Shown piece by piece: positions 40,906 to 50,310 of a DNA stretch of 64,000 nt (its first letter is position 1; the number at the start of each line of letters is the position of its first letter). Position numbers and translations under genes: made by a program. Location of the stretch: contig JANMCN010000156.1 of NCBI GenBank assembly GCA_031361295.1, forward strand, positions 12,606-76,605, read 5' to 3'. Below the pieces are notes generated by a model. It ran no database searches and was not told the origin of the DNA. It saw only the letters and a list, made by a program, of their open reading frames with translations. This stretch comes from JALZOC01 sp031361295. Lineage in GTDB: Bacteria > Acidobacteriota > Vicinamibacteria > Vicinamibacterales > 2-12-FULL-66-21.

Positions 40906-43833
40906 TCAAAACGCGCGACCGACGCGCGCGAATGCCGCCCACCCGGGGCGGCGGCCCGACGGATCGTCGCGCCACGCCCCCCCGGCCGTGACCGTGAGCG
41001 GAAGCGCCTCCCCCAGCAGCGTGTCGGCGGACAGCTCGGCGCCATAGGCGCGCCGCACATCCGCCAGACGGAAGGATCCGTCCCACGCGTTGCCGGCGTC
41101 AACGAAGAGCGCGCCGTGGACCTTGCGCAGCATCAGCGGCAGGGTGCCGACGCCGCGCTGCGGCCACGCGAGCGGGAATCTGTAGTCGAGGTTCACCACC
41201 GCCGCGTGGAACCCGTAGAGGTCCGCGGTGCCGAACCCGCGCAGCAGGCCGACCGCGCCCGTGCCGAATGCGAAGCCCGTGACCTGCGGACCCGATCCTC
41301 CTGCGTCGAACACGCGACGGATCGCCGGGTCGCCCCACGTGGTCGCCGCCGCGGTCCTGACCGCGACCACCCCGTGGCGGGGCCACACACGAATGTAGCC
41401 GCGCATGTCCGCCGTCGCCGCGCCAGCGCGCCCATCGTCGCCCGCGCCGGTTCGCCGCATCTCGGTCGTGACGGACACGCTTCCACCCTGCTCAGGGCTG
41501 ATGGAGTATCCGAACGATCGGGCGCTCGACAGAGTCCATCCGAGTTGCAGCGCCGTCAGCCTGGCGGTGCCTCCAGCCGGCGTGGCGCACGCGGGACAGT
41601 CGAAGTCGTCGCGGGATGCCTGGATCGCCGCGAGGGCCGCGGTCCGCCATCGCACGCGTCGCACCGGCAGGAGCGCCCCGGCTCTCAGTTCCCGGGAGCG
41701 CACTTCGCCGGACCGCCAGTCGTCAACCGTGTCGGACGCGCCGGCGAAGAGCGTGGGCCACCAGCGCGAGTACGAGTAATCGGCCTCCCAGCTGGCGGTG
41801 TTGCGGGGGACTGCCCACGTGCCGGTGACCAGATACGCGTGCCGCCCGAGCGCGTCGAAGCCGCTCGTGCTCGCCCCGACAAGCAGATCGTCTCGTCGCG
41901 ATTCCACGACCGGAGCCCAGTAGCGCGGCGCGAGCGTCGACCAGGGGCGATAAGGCCTCGCGGGAAGACCGGTGATGAGGGGCGCCCGATCCACCTCCAT
42001 CTGCGGGAGGGTCGGGGCCTGCGGCACGGCTGCCAACACGCTGGACCATCGCGGCGCATCGAACGGCAGGGAATACAGGTCGTACCCGTCGGCTGTATAT
42101 CCGACGAACACGAGTCGATGGCCGTCGGGCGACAGGGTGGGAGACCGTGCACCCGGTCCGGTCCCCAGGAGGCGTCGCACGGCGCCGGTCGTCACGTCGA
42201 CGCCGTAGATGAAAAAGGGCCCGCCGTCCCGATCGGACGAAAAGAGAATCGTCGCGCCATCCCGGAGCCACATCGGCCCGACATTCCGCCCGCGCCGACT
42301 CGATAGCAGTGTGCGGACGTCCCCGGTCGCGGCATCAATGACCACGATCTCGGACGGCCCGCCAAGCCGTCGTCGTTCCGCCGCGACGAATCGGCCGTCA
42401 GGCGACCACCGCGGTGCCGAGAATTCCGTCGACTCCTCGGATGCGAGCGGCGCCGGCCGCGCGAGCGCCCCGCGGGATGGCATCTGCAGCGTTCCAAGAA
42501 AGCGCCGGCCGGTGGTCTGCACCGTGCAGACGATCGTATGCCCGTCCGGCGCGACGTCCGGATCGGCGGCGCGAGCCTCCCGCGTCAGCCTGCGGGTGGG
42601 GCCCCCGTCGAGCGCGACGGCGTACAAATCGGACTGCAGGTCCGCATGGTGGACGACTTCCTGCTGGTTGAACACGAGGTGGTCCCGTGTCGCGGCGACG
42701 CGATCGCCGAGATACCGGGACGCCACCCGCCGCGGGCTGGAGCCGCCCCCTGGGAGTTCCATCAGGGCAGGAAAGTCATGCGGATTCACGATCGAATAAT
42801 AGAGACGCCCGGCCGGACTGAACGACGGCCCTCCGACGATGAAACCGTGGGTGGTCAGGCGCGTGGCGGAGACGGGATCCGGATCGATGGCGAGACGCGC
42901 GGTCGCGTCCGTCGCGAAGTCCTTCCAGAGTGCGCCGAGCGATCGCCCAAAGACGCCGCGCAAGGCGCGCGCCCCGAAATAGGGCAGCCTCCCGGCCGTC
43001 GCGTCCGAGAGCCGCGCGAGCGACTCCGCGCCGTAGCGGCGCACGAGATAGTCATGGAAGTACGCACCGTAGACGTAGGGCGTATTTCCCGACGGCCAGT
43101 CCACCATGCCGGCGCCGGCACGATCGAGCGGCGCAAACCGGTGTTCCGCCGCGGCGCGGTCGAGGATCATGCGGAAGTCGCCCGCGGGCACGCGGCCTCC
43201 GGCCGTCACGACGCCTTCTTCATAGGTCGCGATTCCCTCGACCTGCCATTCCGGAAGAAACATGTTTGGCGCGAGTACGGGCAGGCGTCCGAAGACGTGA
43301 CGAAGGCCGCCGATCCACCCTCGTCCCTTCTCGAGATGGACGACGTGGGTGTACTCGTGGGAAAACACGGTTCGCAGCCAGTCGCTGGTGTTCCCGATCG
43401 TGCTCGTTGATACCGGCGGCGCCGCGGCAAGCTCGATCAGGTTGAAGGGAAACACTGTCGCCCAGCCGTTCGGCACGTCGCTCTGATCGACGAGGACGAC
43501 GTGGACACGGCCATGCGGCGCACCAAGCCGGGCGTCCACCTCCGAAGCAACGTCGTCGACGAACCCCGCGAGTCGCCGCGCCAGCGCCTCTTCCCCTTGA
43601 TGGAAATGGATGTCGAACCGCGGGGTCGAGATCGTCTGGAATCGAAGGCCGGGGTCGTATCGCGTGGTCCCCACCACGCCGTCGAGCGGGGAGGGGCGTC
43701 GCCCCTGCGCACCGGAGGACTCCGCGCCAGACAGGGCGATCAGCAGGGCAACGACAAGTTGCCGGCGCGCGAACCGCCGCCGCCCGGACTGTCCGGTCCG
43801 GCAGATGCGCATGGAATGAGGGCGTGCGGTCAC
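40906..43833 (-). CDS. secreted metalloprotease-propeller-barrel fusion protein
   Basis: About 975 residues. A basic N-terminus and signal segment (QLVVALLIALSGAESSGAQ) lead to a gluzincin metalloprotease domain with H159-E-Y-T-H163 and a downstream E199 (VEGIATYEE) as zinc ligands. Then comes a TolB/WD40-type propeller (repeats such as RWSPDGRFVAAERR and SPTLSPDGHRLVFVGY). The C-terminal 300 residues look like an outer-membrane beta-barrel (alternating strands, AALFVDAGNAWDGSF-like and final aromatic AFARVGRAF). GTG 43833 overlaps the preceding stop by four bases. The combination suggests an outer-membrane-anchored external peptidase; barrel insertion is inference. Confidence 0.82.
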   Translation of the reverse strand: MTARPHSMRICRTGQSGRRRFARRQLVVALLIALSGAESSGAQGRRPSPLDGVVGTTRYDPGLRFQTISTPRFDIHFHQGEEALARRLAGFVDDVASEVDARLGAPHGRVHVVLVDQSDVPNGWATVFPFNLIELAAAPPVSTSTIGNTSDWLRTVFSHEYTHVVHLEKGRGWIGGLRHVFGRLPVLAPNMFLPEWQVEGIATYEEGVVTAGGRVPAGDFRMILDRAAAEHRFAPLDRAGAGMVDWPSGNTPYVYGAYFHDYLVRRYGAESLARLSDATAGRLPYFGARALRGVFGRSLGALWKDFATDATARLAIDPDPVSATRLTTHGFIVGGPSFSPAGRLYYSIVNPHDFPALMELPGGGSSPRRVASRYLGDRVAATRDHLVFNQQEVVHHADLQSDLYAVALDGGPTRRLTREARAADPDVAPDGHTIVCTVQTTGRRFLGTLQMPSRGALARPAPLASEESTEFSAPRWSPDGRFVAAERRRLGGPSEIVVIDAATGDVRTLLSSRRGRNVGPMWLRDGATILFSSDRDGGPFFIYGVDVTTGAVRRLLGTGPGARSPTLSPDGHRLVFVGYTADGYDLYSLPFDAPRWSSVLAAVPQAPTLPQMEVDRAPLITGLPARPYRPWSTLAPRYWAPVVESRRDDLLVGASTSGFDALGRHAYLVTGTWAVPRNTASWEADYSYSRWWPTLFAGASDTVDDWRSGEVRSRELRAGALLPVRRVRWRTAALAAIQASRDDFDCPACATPAGGTARLTALQLGWTLSSARSFGYSISPEQGGSVSVTTEMRRTGAGDDGRAGAATADMRGYIRVWPRHGVVAVRTAAATTWGDPAIRRVFDAGGSGPQVTGFAFGTGAVGLLRGFGTADLYGFHAAVVNLDYRFPLAWPQRGVGTLPLMLRKVHGALFVDAGNAWDGSFRLADVRRAYGAELSADTLLGEALPLTVTAGGAWRDDPSGRRPGWAAFARVGRAF

Positions 43834-45374
43834 CGGGCGGCCGCGACCGCGGGATCCCGGTACACGTTCTTCAAGAAGCCGTAGTCTGCAATGGGCGACA
43901 GCGCGACGCCGCGGATGTCGGGCTGGAAAATCGCGACATTGGTGCGGTACCACAGGCTGATGTACGGCACGTCTTCGGCGATGAGCCGCTGGGCCTTCGT
44001 GTACGAGGCACCGCGGTGTTCTTCATCAGTGGCCGCGGACGCATCCTCGATCAGCCGATCGACAGCGGGATTGCTGTAATGAACCCGGTTGAGGCCTGCA
44101 GGGGGCTGCTGGGCCGAGTGGTAAACGAGCCGCAGCATGTCCGGATCGGTCACCCCGACCCACTGGAGCGTGTAGAGCTGGAAGTTGCCCCGGCGCACAT
44201 CCGCCGAGAGCGTCTGGAGCTCGGACGAACGGATCTCGAGCGCGATGCCGACACGCGCGAGATCGTGCTGGATCGCGGCGGCCTGCAGCCGATACACCTC
44301 GGAGGTGGACGTCTTCAGCGACAGCCGGAAGCGCGGGAGCGGGCCGGGGCCGTCCGGGTCCGGATACCCGGCCGCATCGAGCAGCCGCTCCGCCTCCGCG
44401 GGATCGTGCGTGAAATCGAACACGCCCCGCTCGAACGCCCACGACATCGGCGGCACAATCCCGACAGCCGTCGTCGCAAACCCGCGCCGCAGGTACTTGA
44501 CGATGGCGTCGCGATCGATCGCGTATCCAATCGCCTTGCGCACGCCGATCCGGCTGAGCACGGGATCCTGCAGGTTCATGCCCAGGTATGCGTAATCGGT
44601 GCCTGCCGCCGTCGCCACCTGCATCCGTCCCTCGTGGCCGAGCTGCCACGCGATGTCCGGGGACAGATCGTTGACGACGAGATCGACCGTGCCCTTCCGG
44701 AGCTCGAGACCGCGCATCGTGTCGTCCGGAATCACCTCGAGCACGAGCCCGGCGTTTTTCGGCGCACCCGCGTAGTAGCCGGCGAACGCGCGCAGGACGA
44801 CCCGTTCGTCGGGGATGAACTCCACCAGGCGGTACGGCCCCGTGCCTACGGGCGCGCGCGCGTTGGCGGCGCCGGACCCCGCCTGCACGATCCCCATCAC
44901 CAGGTTGATCGGGAAGGACCCGGCGGGAGCCTTCAGCCTGAACTCGACCGTGTAGCGATCACGCGCCGTGACGGCGGCCAGCTGCCGATACGCGCCGGTC
45001 CGACCCCGGAAGGTCGGATCCAGAAAGCTCCGGAAGGTGTACACGACGTCGTCGGAGGTCAGCTCCCGCCCGTTGTGGAACATCACACCGCGGCGGAGGT
45101 GCGCGACGTATGTGACCGGGTCGGGCTGATCGATGGCGTCGGCCAGATCGGGCACGACGCGAAGCTGATTGTCGATCCGGACGAGCGTGCTGAAGAGCAG
45201 CTGGTGGAGTTTCTGTGACGCGGCATCGGTGCCGACCCGTGGATCGAGATTGATCACGGGGTCCGCCATCGCGACGACGATCGACGTGCGGTCCGCAGGC
45301 GCCTGCCGGCAACCCGCGCTCCACACCATGGCGACGGCGAGCACCCGCGCCAGCCTCGGGCAACCCCGAGTCAT
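43830..45374 (-). CDS. oligopeptide/nickel-type ABC substrate-binding lipoprotein
   Basis: A 514-residue SBP_bac_5 (cluster C) solute-binding protein. Lipobox VWSAGC22 after MTRGCPRLARVLAVAM. Landmarks: DPVINLDPRVGTDAASQKLHQLLFSTLVRID, YVAHLRRGVMFHNGRELTSDDVVYTFRSF, GTGPYRLVEF and AIGYAIDRDAIVKYLRRGFATTAVGIVPP. Binds peptides or similar ligands in the periplasm for an ABC importer; the permease genes are not here. ATG 45374 overlaps the mutS stop by four bases (ATGA), and its own stop overlaps the next start. Confidence 0.92.
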   Translation of the reverse strand: MTRGCPRLARVLAVAMVWSAGCRQAPADRTSIVVAMADPVINLDPRVGTDAASQKLHQLLFSTLVRIDNQLRVVPDLADAIDQPDPVTYVAHLRRGVMFHNGRELTSDDVVYTFRSFLDPTFRGRTGAYRQLAAVTARDRYTVEFRLKAPAGSFPINLVMGIVQAGSGAANARAPVGTGPYRLVEFIPDERVVLRAFAGYYAGAPKNAGLVLEVIPDDTMRGLELRKGTVDLVVNDLSPDIAWQLGHEGRMQVATAAGTDYAYLGMNLQDPVLSRIGVRKAIGYAIDRDAIVKYLRRGFATTAVGIVPPMSWAFERGVFDFTHDPAEAERLLDAAGYPDPDGPGPLPRFRLSLKTSTSEVYRLQAAAIQHDLARVGIALEIRSSELQTLSADVRRGNFQLYTLQWVGVTDPDMLRLVYHSAQQPPAGLNRVHYSNPAVDRLIEDASAATDEEHRGASYTKAQRLIAEDVPYISLWYRTNVAIFQPDIRGVALSPIADYGFLKNVYRDPAVAAAR

Positions 45375-48019
45375 CCCCCAGCCTCGACCTTGAGCTCCGC
45401 GAGCAGGCACAGCGCCTGCATCGGGGTAATGGTATTGACATCGAGCGCCTGCAGGCGGCGGTGCACCGGATCGTCGGCCTGTGCCGGCGCCTGGAACAGG
45501 CCGGGCTGGCGCGGCCGCGCGGTCGCGTCGCCGCTGAGCGATGGACGCCCGCCGCGCGACAGCTCGTCTCGCTCGAGGCCATTCAGGATTTCACGAGCCC
45601 GGCCGACGACCGCCGGCGGAAGGCCGGCCAGCCGCGCCACCTGGATGCCGTAGCTGCGATCCGATCGACCGGGCACGACCTTCCGCAGGAACACGATGTC
45701 CTCTTTCCATTCGCGCACGACGACGTGGTAGTTGGCGACCGAGGGGAGCGCATCCGCCAGGTCGGTGAGCTCGTGGTAGTGCGTGGCGAAGATCGTCTTG
45801 GGCCGCGCCCGGCTGCTGGACGCCAGGTGCTCCGCCACCGCCCATGCGAGGCTGAGGCCGTCGAACGTCGATGTGCCGCGGCCGATCTCGTCGAGGATGA
45901 CCAGGCTTCGCGCCGTGGCGCAGTGCAGGATGTTGGCGGTCTCCTGCATCTCGACCATGAACGTCGACTGGCCCCGCGCGATGTTGTCGGACGCGCCGAC
46001 ACGGGCGAACAGGCGGTCGACGACCGGGAGCTTGGCGGTGCGGGCGGGCACGAAGGAGCCCGCCTGGGCCATCAGGCACAGCAGCGCCGTCTGCCGGAGG
46101 TACGTGGACTTGCCGCCCATATTCGGACCGGTCAGGATGATCAGCTGATGCGCGGCGGCGTCGAGCGTGACGTCGTTCGGCACGAACGCGTCCGCCGCGT
46201 GGCGCTCGACGACCGCGTGCCGCGCGTCGGTCGCGACGAGCTCGTCGCCGGCGTGCATCTGGGGCTTGATGTAATTCTGGACCGCGGCGGTTTCAGCCAG
46301 CGAGCACAGGACGTCGAACGACGCAACGGCGCGGGCCGTCTCCTGCACGCGCGGCGCTTCGGCCGCGACGCGGCGGCGGAGCGCGTCGAAGATTTCCAGC
46401 TCGCGTTCGAGGAGGCGCTCGTCCGCGCCGAGGACCTTCGCTTCGTAGGTCTTGAGGGCCGGTGTCGTGAACCGTTCGCCGCCGGCAATCGTCTGCTTGC
46501 GGTCGTAGTCCGCCGGCACGTTGCCGAGATTCGATCGGGAAATCTCGATGTAGTAGCCGAACACGCGGTTGAATCGGATCTTGAGCGAACCAATGCCGGT
46601 GCGGGCGCGCTCGGCCTCTTCCATTTCCGCGATGCGCTGCCGCCCGGATCGGCTGATGCCGCGGAGGTCGTCGATTTCAGGGTCCACGCCGTCCCGCACG
46701 ACGCTGCCATCGCGCGCGAGCGCCGGCGGCTCGTCGAGCAGGGTACGATCGAGCTCGCGCCGCAGATCCGGAAGGTCGTCGAGCCCGGCGGCGAGGCTGC
46801 GCACGAGCGGAGCCTGGAATTCATCGAGCAGCATGCGGAGGCGCGGCACGGCAGACATGGACTGCCGGAACGAGACGAGGTCCCGGGGCCCCGCGGTTCC
46901 GAGCGCTGCGCGGGCGACGAGACGTTCGACGTCGTGCACCGACTTGAGCGTGTCCCGCACCTTGGTGCGCTCGGTGCTGCGGAACGCCAGCTCCTCGACC
47001 GCATCGAGCCGATCCTGGATGCGATCGAGCGACACGAGAGGCCGCAGCAACCACGATCGCAGGAGGCGGCCGCCCATCGGCGTCATCGTCCGATCGATTT
47101 CGTGCAGCAGCGATCCGGTCCGGCCGCCGTCCGCCGCCGCAATCACTTCCAGGTTTCGCAGCGTGGTCGGATCGATGACCATGCAGTCGGCGGCCGTGCG
47201 GAACGCAATCTCCCGCACGTGAGCCAGATCGGCTTTCTGCGTGTCGCGCAGGTACTGCACGAGCGCGCCGGCGGCACGCGTGGCCGCCGGACGATCGTCG
47301 AGTCCGAACCCGTGGAGCGTCTGGGTCTGCATCTGGGCGAGCAGCGATCGACGCGCCGCCTCGAACTCGAACGTCCAGTCGTCCGCCGGCGTGAGCCGCG
47401 CCTCGAGGCGCAGCTCGGCGATCATCGCCGCTGCATCCTCGAAGGCCCCCGGCGCGACGATCTCGCGCGGGCGCAGCACCGAGAGCTCGTCGGCGAGCGC
47501 CTGGCGTGCGTCGGGGCCGGCGAATTCGGCCGCCGTGAATTCACCGGTCGAGACGTCGAGGAGCGCGACGCCGTAGCCGGGGGCCGGCTGCATCGGACAG
47601 ATGGCAATGAGCAGCGCGGGCTCCCGCGCATCGAGGTAGGCGGCATCGGTCAGGGTCCCGGGCGACACGACCCGGACGACTTCACGCCGGACGAGCCCCT
47701 TCACTTTCCTGGGATCCTCCATCTGCTCGCAGATGGCCACGCGGAATCCCTTTGTGACGAGGCGGGCGATGTAGCCGTCCGCGGCGTGATAGGGCAGGCC
47801 GCACATCGGGATGGCGCCGCCGGTCGAGTCCTTCGAACGCGACGTCAGGGTCAGCTCAAGCGCGCGCGCGGCCGTCAGCGCGTCCTCGTAGAACATTTCG
47901 TAGAAGTCGCCCATGCGGAAGAACACGATCGCGTCGCGATACTGCCGCTTCGCTTCGAAATACTGCCGCATGGCCGGCGTCGCGCCGGCAGGTTCGCTGG
48001 ACACAGGAGGGGAGGACAT
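45371..48019 (-). CDS. mutS: DNA mismatch repair protein MutS
   Basis: An 882-residue mismatch-recognition ATPase. The mismatch-binding F-x-E motif is in FFRMGDFYEMFYEDA at the N-terminus. Walker A GPNMGGKSTYLRQ and LVILDEIGRGTSTFDGLSLAWAVAEHL lie in the ATPase domain, with FATHYHELTDL following. The C-terminal helix-turn-helix (LPPAVVGRAREILNGLE) is present. It should work with MutL, which is not here. The ATG at 48019 lies 33 bases from the divergent tsaB start. Confidence 0.97.
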   Translation of the reverse strand: MSSPPVSSEPAGATPAMRQYFEAKRQYRDAIVFFRMGDFYEMFYEDALTAARALELTLTSRSKDSTGGAIPMCGLPYHAADGYIARLVTKGFRVAICEQMEDPRKVKGLVRREVVRVVSPGTLTDAAYLDAREPALLIAICPMQPAPGYGVALLDVSTGEFTAAEFAGPDARQALADELSVLRPREIVAPGAFEDAAAMIAELRLEARLTPADDWTFEFEAARRSLLAQMQTQTLHGFGLDDRPAATRAAGALVQYLRDTQKADLAHVREIAFRTAADCMVIDPTTLRNLEVIAAADGGRTGSLLHEIDRTMTPMGGRLLRSWLLRPLVSLDRIQDRLDAVEELAFRSTERTKVRDTLKSVHDVERLVARAALGTAGPRDLVSFRQSMSAVPRLRMLLDEFQAPLVRSLAAGLDDLPDLRRELDRTLLDEPPALARDGSVVRDGVDPEIDDLRGISRSGRQRIAEMEEAERARTGIGSLKIRFNRVFGYYIEISRSNLGNVPADYDRKQTIAGGERFTTPALKTYEAKVLGADERLLERELEIFDALRRRVAAEAPRVQETARAVASFDVLCSLAETAAVQNYIKPQMHAGDELVATDARHAVVERHAADAFVPNDVTLDAAAHQLIILTGPNMGGKSTYLRQTALLCLMAQAGSFVPARTAKLPVVDRLFARVGASDNIARGQSTFMVEMQETANILHCATARSLVILDEIGRGTSTFDGLSLAWAVAEHLASSSRARPKTIFATHYHELTDLADALPSVANYHVVVREWKEDIVFLRKVVPGRSDRSYGIQVARLAGLPPAVVGRAREILNGLERDELSRGGRPSLSGDATARPRQPGLFQAPAQADDPVHRRLQALDVNTITPMQALCLLAELKVEAGG

Positions 48020-48035
48020 TTCGGGAGGTCCGGCC

Positions 48036-48043
48036 AGTATAAC
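48036..48043. promoter_or_regulatory. overlapping back-to-back -10 boxes of mutS and tsaB
   Basis: In the 33-base gap, TATAAC (48038-48043, plus strand, nine bases before the tsaB TTG) overlaps TATACT (48041-48036, minus strand, 16 bases before the mutS ATG). Polymerase could use only one at a time. Confidence 0.45.
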
Positions 48044-48052
48044 ATTGGGATC

Positions 48053-48745
48053 TTGATCATCCTGTCGCTCGACACGACGACGTCCGCCGGGAGTGCCGCG
48101 GTGCTCCGCGACGGCCTGGTGCTCGCGGAGTCTGCCGGGAATCCGGACATCACCCACGGACAGCGCCTGCCCGCGGACCTCGACCGGGTCCTTCGCCAGG
48201 CGGCGGTCCGGATCGAGGACATCGACCTGTTCGCCGTCGCCGCCGGTCCGGGATCCTTCACCGGGCTGCGTGTGGGGATCGCGACGGCGCAGGGGCTCGC
48301 GACGGCGCGCGGACGCCGCGTGGTCGCGGTGTCGGCTCTCGAGGCGCTCGCGCGGGCCGCCGCAAACGCCGGCGCGCCGATTGCCGCCTGGATGGACGCT
48401 CATCGCGGCCAGGTGTTCTCCGAGGTGTATGCCCCGAACGGCCTCGACGTCGTGCGGACGGCGGAGGCCTCCCTGCCGGCCGCCCTGCTCGATTCCTGGG
48501 ATCACCGCGACCCGGACGCCGGGCCGATCTTCATCGGTGACGGCGCCGTGCGCTACCGGGCTGAGATCCAGGCGCGATTTGGGCCCACCGTCGTGGTGAT
48601 GGACCCCCCGCCGCTGGCCGGGATCATCGGCCGGATTGCAGCCGAGCGGCCCGACCGCGCCGTCCTGCCCCATGCCGTCGTTCCCATCTACATCCGCAAG
48701 CCGGATGCTGTACTGGCGCGCATCCGCCGCCTCGCCGGCGGCTGA
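48053..48745 (+). CDS. tsaB: tRNA threonylcarbamoyladenosine biosynthesis protein TsaB
   Basis: A 230-residue ASKHA-fold protein, partner of TsaD/TsaE in making t6A37 of tRNAs. It begins IILSLDTTTSAGSAAVL; the signature AAGPGSFTGLRVGIATAQGLA is intact, followed by DAHRGQVFSEVY. Start is TTG at 48053, the only initiator next to the conserved first strand. rimI follows five bases later, a very common pairing. Confidence 0.93.
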   Translation: MIILSLDTTTSAGSAAVLRDGLVLAESAGNPDITHGQRLPADLDRVLRQAAVRIEDIDLFAVAAGPGSFTGLRVGIATAQGLATARGRRVVAVSALEALARAAANAGAPIAAWMDAHRGQVFSEVYAPNGLDVVRTAEASLPAALLDSWDHRDPDAGPIFIGDGAVRYRAEIQARFGPTVVVMDPPPLAGIIGRIAAERPDRAVLPHAVVPIYIRKPDAVLARIRRLAGG

Positions 48746-48750
48746 GTCCC

Positions 48751-49239
48751 ATGGACGACCTGGTCTGGTCGGTTGCCCGGCTGGCGGGCGAAGAGGAGCT
48801 GGACCGCGTCGTCGCGATCGAAGCCGCGTCGTTCTCCAAACCCTGGACGCGTGAGATGCTGGCCCGCGAACTCCGGCATTCGGACGTGACGCGCGTCTAC
48901 GTCCTCAAGCTCGCGGATGGGCGACTTGTCGCGTTTTGCGCGTGCTGGCTGGTCATGGACGAGGTCCACATCAATACCGTGGCGGTCGAGGCGGCGATGC
49001 GCCGCCGGGGGCTCGCCACGGCGCTCCTCGATTACGTGCTCGCCGACGTGATCGGCGCGGGCGCGCGGCAGGCGACCCTGGAGGTGCGGCGGTCCAACAC
49101 CGCCGCCCTGCGGCTGTACGAGCGGCTCGGCTTCGTCGTCGCCGCCGTTCGTTCGAAGTACTACGCCGATCCCGAGGAGGATGGTCTGATTCTCTGGCGC
49201 CACGACCTGCGTCTGCCCCCGACCGGGCCGCCTCCTTGA
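48751..49239 (+). CDS. rimI: ribosomal-protein-alanine N-acetyltransferase
   Basis: A 162-residue GNAT acetyltransferase. The acetyl-CoA motif is HINTVAVEAAMRRRGLATALLDYVL with R/Q-x-x-G-x-A; then TLEVRRSNTAALRLYERLGFVVAAVRSKYYADPEEDGLILWRHDL, the RimI-typical C-terminus. RimI acetylates the N-terminus of ribosomal protein S18. It forms an operon with tsaB. Confidence 0.92.
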   Translation: MDDLVWSVARLAGEEELDRVVAIEAASFSKPWTREMLARELRHSDVTRVYVLKLADGRLVAFCACWLVMDEVHINTVAVEAAMRRRGLATALLDYVLADVIGAGARQATLEVRRSNTAALRLYERLGFVVAAVRSKYYADPEEDGLILWRHDLRLPPTGPPP

Positions 49240-49314
49240 AGGTGCGTGGGTCTTGTGGTAGGTTCCCGGTATGGCTGCCCGCGTGCGAAGGACCTCTTCC
49301 CCAGGAGGCGCAAA

Positions 49315-49566
49315 ATGCCCAAAGATTTCGAAGAGCTGAAGCGTGAACTGCTGCGGAGCGACGACGAATTCCGCCAGCTGGCCACCCTGCATCACGACCT
49401 CGACGAACGCATCCACAACCTCACCACCCGCAATTTCCTGTCGGAACCGGAACAAGTCGAAGAGATCCGGCTGAAGAAGCACAAGCTGCACCTGAAAGAC
49501 CAGATGGAAAGCATCCTCCGTCGTCACACGGGTGACGGCGAGGCGCCGCACGCCGCGCGGCATTGA
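49315..49566 (+). CDS. DUF465 (YdcH-like) small coiled-coil protein
   Basis: An 83-residue helical protein (MPKDFEELKRELLRSDDEFR, then HHDLDERIHNLTTRNFLSEPEQVEEIRLKKHKLHLKDQM). Matches DUF465, of unknown function. AGGAGG precedes the ATG at 49315; upstream in-frame starts are not needed. Next gene starts 105 bases later. Confidence 0.88.
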   Translation: MPKDFEELKRELLRSDDEFRQLATLHHDLDERIHNLTTRNFLSEPEQVEEIRLKKHKLHLKDQMESILRRHTGDGEAPHAARH

Positions 49567-49671
49567 ACGCGGCCGTCACCCCACGCCTGTTCACGAGGGC
49601 CAGCGCCGAGGTGCGCACGCGCACCGCCGCTGGTCCCCGCGATGTCAGCGACTGTCCGGACATCCGTTCTC

Positions 49672-50310
49672 ATGAAAATCGATCGTGCGGGATTCCCCTT
49701 CATCGCGGCCGCGCTTGTACCGGCGGCGGCGCTGGCCGCACGGCGCAGGCCGGTGCTGGCCCTCTCGTTCGCCGCGCTCGGCGGCTTCCTGACCTATTTC
49801 TTCCGCGACCCCGAGCGGCGCGTCCCGCAGGGGGCGGATCTCGTCGTGTCCCCGGCGGACGGGCGCGTGATGATCGCGGGACCGGGCGACGGGCGCTGGG
49901 CGCCCCCGGGCGACTGGACGCAGGTCACCATTTTTCTGTCGCCGATGGACGTGCACATCAACCGGACGCCGGTCGACGGACGGGTCGAGCGCATCGAATA
50001 CCGGCCGGGGAAATTCCTGCCGGCCTACAATGAGGGCTCGAACGACAATGAGCTCAACGAGCTCTGGATCGATCACGGCGGGCGGAACGTCGTGTTCCGA
50101 CAGGTGGTCGGGCTGCTGGCGCGCAGGATTGTCTGCCGGGTGCAGGAGGGGGACATGCTCGAGCGCGGACAGCGCGTCGGCCTGATGAAGTTCGGATCGC
50201 GCATGGACGTGTTCCTGCCGATCGACGCGGAGCTGAAGGTCTCGGTGGGGGAGCGTGTCGTCGGCGGCGAAACCGTACTGGCGATCCTCCGGGGCGCCGG
50301 TGGTCGATAG
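49672..50310 (+). CDS. psd: phosphatidylserine decarboxylase (short type)
   Basis: A 212-residue enzyme converting phosphatidylserine to phosphatidylethanolamine. Membrane segment FPFIAAALVPAAALAA, then RDPERRVPQGADLVVSPADGRVM, IFLSPMDVHINRTPVDG and the autocleavage site F-G-S (MKFGSRMDVFLP), where Ser becomes the pyruvoyl group. The short form is normal for this subfamily. pssA begins eleven bases before this stop, so the phosphatidylserine synthase and decarboxylase are coupled. Confidence 0.95.
   Translation: MKIDRAGFPFIAAALVPAAALAARRRPVLALSFAALGGFLTYFFRDPERRVPQGADLVVSPADGRVMIAGPGDGRWAPPGDWTQVTIFLSPMDVHINRTPVDGRVERIEYRPGKFLPAYNEGSNDNELNELWIDHGGRNVVFRQVVGLLARRIVCRVQEGDMLERGQRVGLMKFGSRMDVFLPIDAELKVSVGERVVGGETVLAILRGAGGR

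Noticed and set aside
45461..48052. Long plus-strand frame running through mutS into tsaB
   Set aside because: Only the part from the TTG at 48053 encodes TsaB; the rest is antisense to intact MutS.
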